Shown here piece after piece: positions 21,251 to 28,166 of a stretch of 30,162 nucleotides of DNA. The first letter of the stretch is position 1. Each line of letters opens with the position of its first letter. The position numbers were made by a program, and so were the translations under genes. Source of the stretch: an uncultured bacterium (GTDB lineage: Bacteria > Actinomycetota > Coriobacteriia > Coriobacteriales > Coriobacteriaceae); NCBI GenBank assembly GCA_905215445.1, contig CAJMPZ010000025.1:1-30162 (forward strand), read 5' to 3'. Under the pieces are notes generated by a model. It saw only the letters and a program-made list of their open reading frames with translations. It was not told where the DNA came from and ran no database searches.

Positions 21251-21772
21251 ATGGAGACTATCGAAGCGCTCATTCACCGCCGCAGCTGCCGCAACTACAG
21301 CGATCGTCCCGTCGAGGCCGAAAAGCTTGCACGTATTATCGAAGCCGGCCAATATGCACCGAGCGGCATGGGGCGCCAGCCGGTGACGTTTGTCGCCGTC
21401 ACCGACCCCACGACCGTCAAGCGTCTCTCGCAGCTCAACGCCCAGGTCATGGGCAGCAACGGCGACCCCTTCTATGGCGCCAAGACCGTTGTGGTGGTGC
21501 TGGTTGACCGCAGCGTGCCCACACATCTGGAAGACGGCTCGCTCGCCATGGGCAACTTGCTCAACGCCGCCTATGCACTGGGTGTCGATTCGTGCTGGAT
21601 TCACCGCGCACATGAGGTCTTCGACTCGCCCGAAGGCTTGGAACTGCTGGCAAGCTGGGGCCTGCCCGCCGACGGCAGCCTGCGCGGTGTCGGTCACTGC
21701 ATTCTGGGCTATGCCGAGGACACGCTACCCGAGCCCAAACCCCGCCGCGACAACGTGGTGTATGTAAAGTAA
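21251..21772 (+). CDS. Nitroreductase family protein (FMN-dependent), 173 aa
   Basis: ATG at 21251 follows AAGGAG by 5 nt; an in-frame ATG at 21155 has no ribosome site. The N-terminal METIEALIHRRSCRNYSDRP carries the family's FMN-phosphate-binding RRSxRxY motif, followed by EAGQYAPSGMGRQPVTFVAV. The central GSLAMGNLLNAAYALGVDSC forms the dimer helix, and the C-terminal GVGHCILGYAED is typical. Length fits the short (about 170 aa) subgroup. Such enzymes reduce nitro groups, quinones or flavins with NAD(P)H; the physiological substrate cannot be assigned. Confidence 0.92.
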   Translation: METIEALIHRRSCRNYSDRPVEAEKLARIIEAGQYAPSGMGRQPVTFVAVTDPTTVKRLSQLNAQVMGSNGDPFYGAKTVVVVLVDRSVPTHLEDGSLAMGNLLNAAYALGVDSCWIHRAHEVFDSPEGLELLASWGLPADGSLRGVGHCILGYAEDTLPEPKPRRDNVVYVK

Positions 21773-21777
21773 TTAGT

Positions 21778-21801
21778 TCCGCCGTTCTAACGAACGGCGG
21801 A
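21778..21801. terminator. Bidirectional terminator-like hairpin between convergent genes
   Basis: TCCGCCGTTC (21778-21787) pairs perfectly with GAACGGCGGA (21792-21801) around a TAAC loop. It lies between the nitroreductase stop and the stop of the convergent membrane protein gene. T-tracts are weak on both sides. Confidence 0.6.
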
Positions 21802-21813
21802 CCCGCTCGCAAC

Positions 21814-22389
21814 TTATCTTGCCGGTGGAGTTGTCGTCGTTTCGTTCGTTTGAGTCGTTTCGGCGCCGTCGCCCTGTTCGTCCTCGTCCTTTTGCGCATC
21901 GGCGATAGTGGAAGCTGCCGCAACGATTCCGCGCTGGGGCGCGACGCCCGTCTGGACCTGTGCGCCCTCGACAACTTCTATGCCTGCATGTGCGAGCTCG
22001 GGCGATTTAAACATTGCGTCCAAGTTGGCGCCGCCGCCGGCGTAGCCAAGCGCAGCGAGTGCGATGATGATTGCTGCAACGACAGCCACGATCGGCACGT
22101 AGCGATGCCAGCCGGCGGGATTGAGCCCGCTGCGACGAGCCGCCCCGCGGCTGATGTAACCGAGCGTTCCGTCGTGCTTGAGCTTTGAGCCCACCACGCG
22201 CTTGCGGCCCCACAGCGACGACTCGGCCTGCATGGCCAAGCGAGCGCTTGCCGAAGGATAGCCATATTTAGTGCGCTTGAACGAGCCATCAAACCCCGAG
22301 GCGTGTTTGCCCCACGTCACCGATGTCGTGCGTCGGTTAACCGGCGCGGCACTCCGCCTTCTGCGGCTCGGTTTTGAAGTCTCAGCCAT
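21814..22389 (-). CDS. Single-pass membrane protein of unknown function, 191 aa
   Basis: ATG at 22389 has GAGGG four bases upstream. The first 95 residues are strongly basic (SRRRRSAAPVNRRTT, KRTKYGYPSASARL, WGRKRVVGSKLKH) and likely cytoplasmic. One hydrophobic helix follows at about 97-117 (YVPIVAVVAAIIIALAALGY), then an acidic tail ending in a Thr/Gln/Pro-rich stretch, presumably outside. The layout resembles actinobacterial type II membrane proteins, but no family was recognised. It lies 84 nt downstream of the Fis-type regulator on the same strand; co-transcription is possible. Confidence 0.72.
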   Translation of the reverse strand: MAETSKPSRRRRSAAPVNRRTTSVTWGKHASGFDGSFKRTKYGYPSASARLAMQAESSLWGRKRVVGSKLKHDGTLGYISRGAARRSGLNPAGWHRYVPIVAVVAAIIIALAALGYAGGGANLDAMFKSPELAHAGIEVVEGAQVQTGVAPQRGIVAAASTIADAQKDEDEQGDGAETTQTNETTTTPPAR

Positions 22390-22473
22390 ATGCCCTCGCA
22401 CGCCGTAACCAAATCGAAACAATAACGCTTTGGACTGTAGCACACGCGTCGCGCGCGGTCACGGGCGCCTCGC

Positions 22474-23691
22474 TCAACGGTCATCGTCCTTCAGCAAGCG
22501 CCACAGCGTTGTACGGCTTATGCCCAGCACCTCCGCCGCACGGGTTCGGTTGCCGTGTAGATGATCTACAACCAGATGCGCGATATCTCGCTCGGTATCG
22601 GCCAGCGGTCGCAGGATATACAGGTCACTTTCGAGTGTCGGGGCGCCAAAGGTTGCGGTCTTAATCACGTCCTCTTGGGCGAGCACTTCCTCCGCCACAG
22701 CGCGGTCCACCGCGCCCGCCCCCACCAATATATACAGTCGTTCCGAGACCTCGCGGAGCTGCAGATAATTGCGCGGCCAGCGGTAAGCATCGAGCGTCTT
22801 CGTCGCCGCGGCAGACAGCGTGGGCGCTGCTGTCCCAAATGCATCAGCGAGATATTCCAAATAGCGCGCGACCTTCGTCGACGCGGCTCCCTGCTCGGCG
22901 ATTGCCGGCGCCACGCTCACCGCACAGGCGAAGCGCTCGGTCACAAAAGCAGCCTGATCGCTTTCGCTACCGCCCGGCATGTCATTCGCCGTCAGCACCA
23001 CATGGCAGCGCGTCGCCAACGCGGTGTCGGCCATCGTGGAAACGAGCTCGCGGAGGCGCTGGGGGCCAACCGCGTTCCAGCCCTCAATGCAAAGGGTCAG
23101 CCCCGTTTGGAACAACGGCGATTCGGCGCTTTTGAGCACATGGCGCCAACCGCGCTCGGTGAGCTCATCGAGCGCGACGGAAACAAAGGGTTGATCGGCA
23201 AAAGGGCCATCCAGATAGAGGCGCATGGCGATCTCGGCCTGGCCCGCGCCCAACTCGCCCTCGAGCATAAGGGGCACCCCGCGCGCATAGCTCTCGGCAA
23301 CCGGTGCGGCTACCAAGGCCGCCCCCTCAACGATGCCGTACGCGCTCGATTCGTAGCGGGCCTCAACTTCGTCGGCGTTGAGCCACTCGATGCCCGCATG
23401 CGCCGCGGCGCCGCGCACCTCGCGGACCACGGCGACCCAAAGGCCCCCGCCCTCTTTGTCGGTGGGGCGAACGGTCAGGCTCAGGCGCGTACCCGCACGC
23501 CCCATAACCAGACGCGCGCCGTCTCCTATACGGTCGAGGCGTTCGGCAACAAAAGCCGCCACATCCCGCTCAAGCGCCGCGTCATTCATGGTCGAAATCG
23601 CGACGTCCCCACGCGCATCGATTGCCAATGCCGAGGCCCCGGCAGCAGCCAGGGCCTCGGTCAAGATGTTCAGCTTGGCATCGCTATCCAT
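22474..23691 (-). CDS. Fis-type helix-turn-helix regulator with a degenerate AAA+ domain, 405 aa
   Basis: ATG at 23691 has AGGGG 7 nt upstream. The N-terminal 110 residues resemble no domain I can name. Residues about 120-330 look like the AAA+ domain of sigma54 activators, but Walker A reads GELGAGQAE (145-153), with Gln in place of the invariant Lys, and no GAFTGA loop is visible. YRWPRNYLQLREVSERLYIL near 310 matches the WPGNVREL region of those activators. The C-terminus is an HTH_8/Fis DNA-binding helix pair: GNRTRAAEVLGISRTTLWRL. Inference: a DNA-binding regulator that no longer hydrolyses ATP to drive sigma54. The target is unknown. Confidence 0.75.
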   Translation of the reverse strand: MDSDAKLNILTEALAAAGASALAIDARGDVAISTMNDAALERDVAAFVAERLDRIGDGARLVMGRAGTRLSLTVRPTDKEGGGLWVAVVREVRGAAAHAGIEWLNADEVEARYESSAYGIVEGAALVAAPVAESYARGVPLMLEGELGAGQAEIAMRLYLDGPFADQPFVSVALDELTERGWRHVLKSAESPLFQTGLTLCIEGWNAVGPQRLRELVSTMADTALATRCHVVLTANDMPGGSESDQAAFVTERFACAVSVAPAIAEQGAASTKVARYLEYLADAFGTAAPTLSAAATKTLDAYRWPRNYLQLREVSERLYILVGAGAVDRAVAEEVLAQEDVIKTATFGAPTLESDLYILRPLADTERDIAHLVVDHLHGNRTRAAEVLGISRTTLWRLLKDDDR

Positions 23692-23816
23692 GATTTGCCC
23701 CTGTCCGCGGCGACGTGCAACCGCCGACGGTCGCACGACCGAGTGTTTCAAAATTGAACGATATTGCTCACCAAACACTATAGGGCAGAAAGCGCCGTCC
23801 TGCGAGTATAGGTGTT

Positions 23817-23905
23817 GCCCCGCATCGCCATCCTGGCGGGGCGATAAGAGCTCTTCGGGACTTATAAACCTGCGGACAAGCCATACCCGCAAGAGCTCCT
23901 ATCGC
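23817..23905. repeat. Intergenic inverted repeats (two overlapping hairpins)
   Basis: GCGATAAGAGCTCTT (23841-23855) pairs with 23891-23905 with one mismatch. An adjacent hairpin pairs GCCCCGC (23817-23823) with GCGGGGC (23836-23842). They overlap at two bases, so the first could compete with the second. The site lies in the 273-nt gap between the YeiH-family gene and the Fis-type regulator, both on the minus strand, so it would be in the untranslated leader of the regulator or the tail of the transporter. A 7-bp unit CCAGCAA is also repeated near 23927-23946. Confidence 0.6.
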
Positions 23906-23964
23906 TCCACCGCAGGCTTGCGCTCACCAGCAACCAGCAACCAGCACGCGAATAAGCTACTTCT

Positions 23965-24999
23965 CTACCAGATTCCCAGCACGTGCTGCATTCCCAAGCT
24001 CATGCACGCAATGCCAATCCAGCAGCAAAAGCCCAGCGCGATGGGCTTGCCGCCCTTTTTGACCAGCTCGACGATATCGGTATTAAAGCCAATAGCCGCC
24101 ATGGCCATCACGATAAAGAACTTCGAAAGCTCCTTGATGGGCGCCGTAATGGACGTGGGAAGCTGAAACACCGTGGTGACCACGCTTGCCAGCACAAAGA
24201 ACAGGACGAACATGGGAAACGCGCGTTTAAGCGAAAACGTGCTTTTGGCGTCGCCGCCGGCCTTACGCGCCAGATGCATCTGCCAGCATGCGAGGACCAA
24301 CGTGATGGGAATAATGGCCAGCGTCCTGGTGAGCTTGACCACCGTGGCGCTCTCGAGCACATTGGCACCGGGATGCATACTGTCCCAAGCACTCGCCGCA
24401 GCCGTTACGGACGAGGTGTCGTTGATGGCGGTGCCAGCAAACAGGCCAAAGCCCTCGTTGGTCAGTCCGAGCATACCGCCGAGCGTTGGAAACACGAGCG
24501 CCGCGATAACGTTAAACAGGAAGATGACCGAAATAGCCTGGGCAATCTCGCGATCGTCGGCATCGATGACGGGCGCGGTCGCGGCGATGGCAGAACCGCC
24601 GCAAATCGACGAACCCACACCCACAAGCGTCGCGATCTTACCCGGCACGTTCATGACGCGGCAGAGCACAAAGGCAATGACAAGCGAGGTCGAGATCGTC
24701 GCCACGATAATCGGCAGCGACTGGGCGCCCTTGGACAGAATCTGCGAGAGGTTCATGCCAAAGCCAAGCAGGATGACCGCGTACTGCAAGATCTTTTTGG
24801 ACGTATAGGTAACGCCGGCGGCAAGCGGCTCACGACGATGCTTGGGAAAGACAAGTGCCAGAACCATGCCGATGAGGATGGCAAATACCGGCCCGCCGAC
24901 CACCTCAATTTGTTTGCCGAGCAACGTCGCGGGAATGGCGACGATCAGGCAGAATAAGACGCCCTTCCAGCGCTCGCGTACGGTATTCGCCAGTTGCAT
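23965..24999 (-). CDS. YeiH/UPF0324 family membrane transporter, 344 aa
   Basis: ATG at 24999 has AAGGA upstream. Around ten hydrophobic segments cover the length. Family-typical regions: GGPVFAILIGMVLALVFP near 35, ILQYAVILLGFGMNLSQI near 70, VGVGSSICGGSAIAATAPVI near 126, FAGTAINDTSSVTAAASAWD near 187 and KFFIVMAMAAIGFNTDI near 295. Members are called putative sulfate exporters, but the substrate is rarely proven. It is divergent from a GntR regulator with a 192-nt shared control region, so that protein is the likely regulator. Confidence 0.9.
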   Translation of the reverse strand: MQLANTVRERWKGVLFCLIVAIPATLLGKQIEVVGGPVFAILIGMVLALVFPKHRREPLAAGVTYTSKKILQYAVILLGFGMNLSQILSKGAQSLPIIVATISTSLVIAFVLCRVMNVPGKIATLVGVGSSICGGSAIAATAPVIDADDREIAQAISVIFLFNVIAALVFPTLGGMLGLTNEGFGLFAGTAINDTSSVTAAASAWDSMHPGANVLESATVVKLTRTLAIIPITLVLACWQMHLARKAGGDAKSTFSLKRAFPMFVLFFVLASVVTTVFQLPTSITAPIKELSKFFIVMAMAAIGFNTDIVELVKKGGKPIALGFCCWIGIACMSLGMQHVLGIW

Positions 25000-25191
25000 A
25001 TGGGATTCCTTCTTTCTATTTCACGTTTGCGACGGCTTATGATACGGCAACGTTGAGCACAATCCCGTACAAACGCAGGCAAAAATGTCGCAAAAGTTAT
25101 CGGGCGGCGATTGAATTTCCACCGCAGAGAACTGATTCGCGGCATAATAAACAACTGACATATGAGTGTGGAAGAACGTTTGTGAGGCGCT
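25000..25191. promoter_or_regulatory. Divergent control region between the YeiH-family gene and gntR
   Basis: The region is less GC-rich than its surroundings. CATAAT at 25143-25148 could be a -10 element for the GntR gene, but no fitting -35 is seen. No clear GntR palindrome was found. Confidence 0.3.
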
Positions 25192-25893
25192 ATGGAAGAA
25201 TCGATGCACATCGGCGAGCAAGAAACGAGCCTACAGGACCAGTCCTACCACACCATTCGACGCAAGATCGTCTATCTGGACTACAAACCGGGCGAAAAGC
25301 TGGGCGTCAAGCAGCTGTGCGACGACCTGGATATGGGGCGCACCCCTGTGCGCGAGGCACTGGTGCGTCTGGCGCAAGAGGGCCTGGTGCGCACCGTGCC
25401 CCAAAGCGGCACCTATGTCTCGCCCATCAACCTCACCCTTGCCGAGAGTGCCTGCTACATTCGCGAGCACCTGGAAAAACAGGTGATTGTAGAGTGCTGC
25501 GCGCGCGCCACCTCGGCAGGCGTCGAGCAGCTCGACCGGGCCATCGCGTTGCAGGAAAAGGCCATGGCCGAAGAGGATCGCATCGGCTTCTTTTTAAGCG
25601 ACAACCTCATGCACCGCATGATCTTTAGCATCGCATGCCGTAGCACCGTGTGGTCGTGGCTCGAAGAGACCAATGCCGACCTGGAGCGCTTCCGCTGGCT
25701 GCGCGCCGCCACGCAGGTTCTCGACAATCAGGACATCGTGAACGAGCACAAGCAGATTCGCCGCGCTATCGCCGGTCGCGACCCCATCGAAGCGAGCTTT
25801 TTGGTCAGCAAGCACCTGCATATGATGTTCCGCAACCAGACCGAGGTCCTGGACCAATATCCCAAGTACTTCGAGACCAGCAAGCTCCGCTAA
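25192..25893 (+). CDS. GntR-family regulator, FadR-like (FCD domain), 233 aa
   Basis: ATG at 25192 has GAGG four bases upstream; an ATG four codons later is possible. The N-terminal winged helix (about 15-78) has the GntR pattern: IRRKIVYLDYKPGEKLGVKQ, then LDMGRTPVREALVRLAQEGL and TVPQSGTYVSPI. The C-terminal helical FCD domain (about 85-220) has metal-binding-type residues including DNLMHRMIF and NEHKQIRRAI. FCD regulators sense organic acids or related metabolites. It is divergent from the YeiH-family transporter, which it probably controls. The stop codon lies within a repeat element. Confidence 0.92.
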   Translation: MEESMHIGEQETSLQDQSYHTIRRKIVYLDYKPGEKLGVKQLCDDLDMGRTPVREALVRLAQEGLVRTVPQSGTYVSPINLTLAESACYIREHLEKQVIVECCARATSAGVEQLDRAIALQEKAMAEEDRIGFFLSDNLMHRMIFSIACRSTVWSWLEETNADLERFRWLRAATQVLDNQDIVNEHKQIRRAIAGRDPIEASFLVSKHLHMMFRNQTEVLDQYPKYFETSKLR

Positions 25894-25928
25894 CCTGCCA
25901 AAAAGGGACAGGTTTATTTTGGCAGGTT
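25892..25928. repeat. Variable-arm hairpin element, copy 2 (GGGACAGG core)
   Basis: AACCTGCCAAAA (25892-25903) pairs perfectly with TTTTGGCAGGTT (25917-25928). The loop is AGGGACAGGTTTA. It begins within the GntR stop codon. The reverse complement is almost identical to the element at 28080. Confidence 0.75.
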
Positions 25929-25945
25929 TTATCTGGGCAAACGCA

Positions 25946-25984
25946 GAAAAGGCCCGGCTCCGTCTTGATGCGGAGCCGGGCCTT
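25946..25984 (-). terminator. Rho-independent terminator of glmS
   Basis: 14-bp perfect stem (AAGGCCCGGCTCCG at 25949-25962 with 25971-25984), 8-nt loop, followed on the minus strand by TTTTCTG. Confidence 0.9.
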
Positions 25985-26007
25985 AGTCGCTAGAACGGCG
26001 GAACCAA

Positions 26008-27855
26008 CTACTCTACCGTGACGCTCTTGGCCAGGTTACGGGGCTGGTCGACGTCGCAGCCGCGCAGGATGGCGACCTCGCGGGCGAGCAGCTGCAGAGG
26101 AACGCTCGCCGTGATGGGGCTGAACACGTCGCGGACTGCCGGCACGCGGACGATGCAGTCGGCGATCTTGTTGATCTCCTCGTCGCCCTCGGTGGCAACG
26201 ACGATGACCTTGGCGCCGCGTGCCTTGCACTCCATAAGGTTCGACACGGTCTTGTCGTAGGTGGCACTCTTGGTGGCCACAGCGATGACAGGGAAGCCCG
26301 GGTCGATCAGGGCAATGGGGCCGTGCTTCATCTCACCGGCGGCGTAGGCCTCGGCGTGCAGGTAGCTGACCTCCTTGAGCTTGAGCGCACCCTCGTAGGA
26401 AATAGCTGCACCCATGCCGCGACCCACGAACAGCGCGGACTGCGCGTCCTTGCACAGCAGGGCGGCCTCATGAACGGCCTCGGTCTGGGTATCCAAAATC
26501 CACTGGATCTGCTCGGCCGTATCGGAAAGCTCGCGGAACAGCATGCGCGCCTGTTTGGTGGTCAGACGGTACTTAACCTGCGCCAACAGCAAAGCCAGCA
26601 GCGTAAGGCTCACGACCTGGCCGATGAAGCTCTTGGTCGAGGCGACCGCGATCTCCTTGTTGGCCTTAGTGTAGATGACGCCGTCGCTCTCACGCGCCAC
26701 GGGGCTACCAACCACGTTGGTGATGCCGAAGACCTTGGCACCCTTGATGCGCGCGTCGCGAATGGCGGCAAGGGTATCGGCCGTCTCGCCCGACTGGGAC
26801 ACGGCAACGACAAGCGTCGTCGGCGTAATGATGGGATTGCGGTAACGGAACTCGCTGGCCGCCTCCACCTCGGTCGGGATGCGAGCCCAGCCCTCAATGA
26901 GATTCTTAGCAATGAGGCCAGCGTGATAGCTAGTGCCGCAAGCGATCACGTAGACGCGGTCGATGTCGTTGAGTTCCTCGAGCGAAAGGCCCAGTTCGTC
27001 GATGTCAAGCTCGCCGGCCGGCGTCATACGACCGACCAGCGTGTCGCGCACGACGCGCGGCTGCTCGTGGATTTCCTTGAGCATAAAGTCGGGATAACCG
27101 CCCTTTTCTGCCATGTCCAGGTCCCAGTCGATGTGGGTGACCTTGGGCTCGATAACGTTGCCGGCCTCGTCGGTGTACTCGACGCCTGCGGGCGTGAGCC
27201 TGGCAAACTGACCGTCCTCGAGCACCACGACATCGCGGGTGGCGTCGATGAGCGCGATGACATCGGAAGCAACATAGGAACCGGTTTCGCCCACACCGAC
27301 TACGATCGGGGAATCCTTGCGGGCCACGGCGATCACGCCGGGCTCGTCAGCGCACACGGCGGCCAGACCATAGGCACCGACCACATGGGTGCAAGCCTCG
27401 CGCACGGAGGCCATCAGGTCGTGCGTCTCGACATAAGCCTCTTCGATCAGATGCGCGAAGACCTCGGTATCGGTCTCGCTCTTAAAGTGATGGCCGCGGC
27501 CCTCCAGCTCTTCGCGCAGCTCGGCGAAGTTCTCGATGATGCCGTTGTGGACGATGGCGATACGACCGTCGCAGCTGGTGTGGGGGTGAGCGTTAACGAC
27601 GGAGGGCTTGCCGTGGGTGGCCCAACGGGTGTGGCCGATACCGCAGGTAGCGTCGCTGTCGATGTTGGAAAGCTCGCTCTCTAGGCCCGCGACCTTGCCC
27701 ACGCGGCGGATGACGTCGAGGTGCGCCGCGGCGCCCTCGCCCACCTCGAGCGCGACGCCCGAGGAGTCATAGCCGCGATACTCCATACGCTTGAGGCCCG
27801 TGACCAGGATGTTCTTTGCAATATCAGAGCCGGTGTAGCCGACGATTCCGCACAT
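26008..27855 (-). CDS. glmS: Glutamine-fructose-6-phosphate aminotransferase (isomerizing), 615 aa
   Basis: Makes glucosamine-6-phosphate from fructose-6-phosphate and glutamine, the first step to UDP-GlcNAc for peptidoglycan. ATG at 27855 gives the required MCGIVGYTG, with Cys as the N-terminal nucleophile after Met removal; upstream sequence is not family-like. Class II glutamine amidotransferase domain (about 1-225) with RMEYRGYDSSG and GIGHTRWATHG; then two SIS isomerase domains with VVAVSQSGETADTLAAIRDA near 355 and a second SIS unit near 470-600. The C-terminal DVDQPRNLAKSVTVE is the conserved end that closes the active site. Length is normal. No glmS ribozyme fits in the 75-nt leader. 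Confidence 0.97.
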   Translation of the reverse strand: MCGIVGYTGSDIAKNILVTGLKRMEYRGYDSSGVALEVGEGAAAHLDVIRRVGKVAGLESELSNIDSDATCGIGHTRWATHGKPSVVNAHPHTSCDGRIAIVHNGIIENFAELREELEGRGHHFKSETDTEVFAHLIEEAYVETHDLMASVREACTHVVGAYGLAAVCADEPGVIAVARKDSPIVVGVGETGSYVASDVIALIDATRDVVVLEDGQFARLTPAGVEYTDEAGNVIEPKVTHIDWDLDMAEKGGYPDFMLKEIHEQPRVVRDTLVGRMTPAGELDIDELGLSLEELNDIDRVYVIACGTSYHAGLIAKNLIEGWARIPTEVEAASEFRYRNPIITPTTLVVAVSQSGETADTLAAIRDARIKGAKVFGITNVVGSPVARESDGVIYTKANKEIAVASTKSFIGQVVSLTLLALLLAQVKYRLTTKQARMLFRELSDTAEQIQWILDTQTEAVHEAALLCKDAQSALFVGRGMGAAISYEGALKLKEVSYLHAEAYAAGEMKHGPIALIDPGFPVIAVATKSATYDKTVSNLMECKARGAKVIVVATEGDEEINKIADCIVRVPAVRDVFSPITASVPLQLLAREVAILRGCDVDQPRNLAKSVTVE

Positions 27856-27929
27856 AAGATAATTCCCTTCGTTCGCGTGACTGCAAGACGTCCACGCACA
27901 AGGGGCGCTGAGACGCATAACGTTCGAGT

Positions 27930-27988
27930 ATTGTACTCACGCAGGCGCAAGCTGATATACCAGATGTGGTATCTCAACTTAGATACCA
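27930..27988 (-). promoter_or_regulatory. glmS promoter overlapped by repeated TGGTAT/ATACCA half-sites
   Basis: TACAAT (27930-27935, minus strand) is the likely -10, placing the -35 (ATATCA) near 27953-27958. Overlapping and just upstream are ATACCA (27957-27962), TGGTATCT (27967-27974) and AGATACCA (27981-27988): two inverted pairs sharing the central half-site. The half-sites resemble those bound by GntR/HutC-type regulators of amino sugar genes, such as NagR. The regulator is not identified. Confidence 0.5.
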
Positions 27989-28017
27989 CCCGATGCACAC
28001 ACGTCCAGCCGGTCCAA

Positions 28018-28052
28018 ACCACCACAAAGGTGCCTGTCCCCTTCGTGGTGGT
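28018..28052. repeat. Variable-arm hairpin element, copy 3 (CCTGTCCC core)
   Basis: ACCACCAC (28018-28025) pairs with GTGGTGGT (28045-28052); an inner AAGG pairs with CCTT. The loop holds TGCCTGTCC. Arms differ entirely from copies 1, 2 and 4 while the core is shared. Confidence 0.65.
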
Positions 28053-28079
28053 CGCGCTGGCAACGGCGTTTCCCCAGAT

Positions 28080-28118
28080 AAACCTGCCAAAATAAACCTG
28101 TCCCTTTTTGGTAGGTTT
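28080..28118. repeat. Variable-arm hairpin element, copy 4 (CCTGTCCC core)
   Basis: AAACCTGCCAAAA (28080-28092) pairs with TTTTGGTAGGTTT (28106-28118), 13 bp including one position that is C-T opposed in DNA terms but pairs as G-U in one RNA strand. Apart from that base it matches the reverse complement of copy 2 over 33 bp. It ends only 8 nt before a possible -10 of the LacI-family gene (TACAAT, 28126-28131). Confidence 0.75.
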
Positions 28119-28166
28119 GGGATGCTACAATCTGGCTTGTACTTGAAACGCATCAAAGGGGCCGCT

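Noticed and set aside
27856..27929. glmS ribozyme in the glmS leader
   Set aside because: The leader from the predicted promoter is only about 75 nt and shows none of the ribozyme core; promoter half-sites offer another explanation for control.
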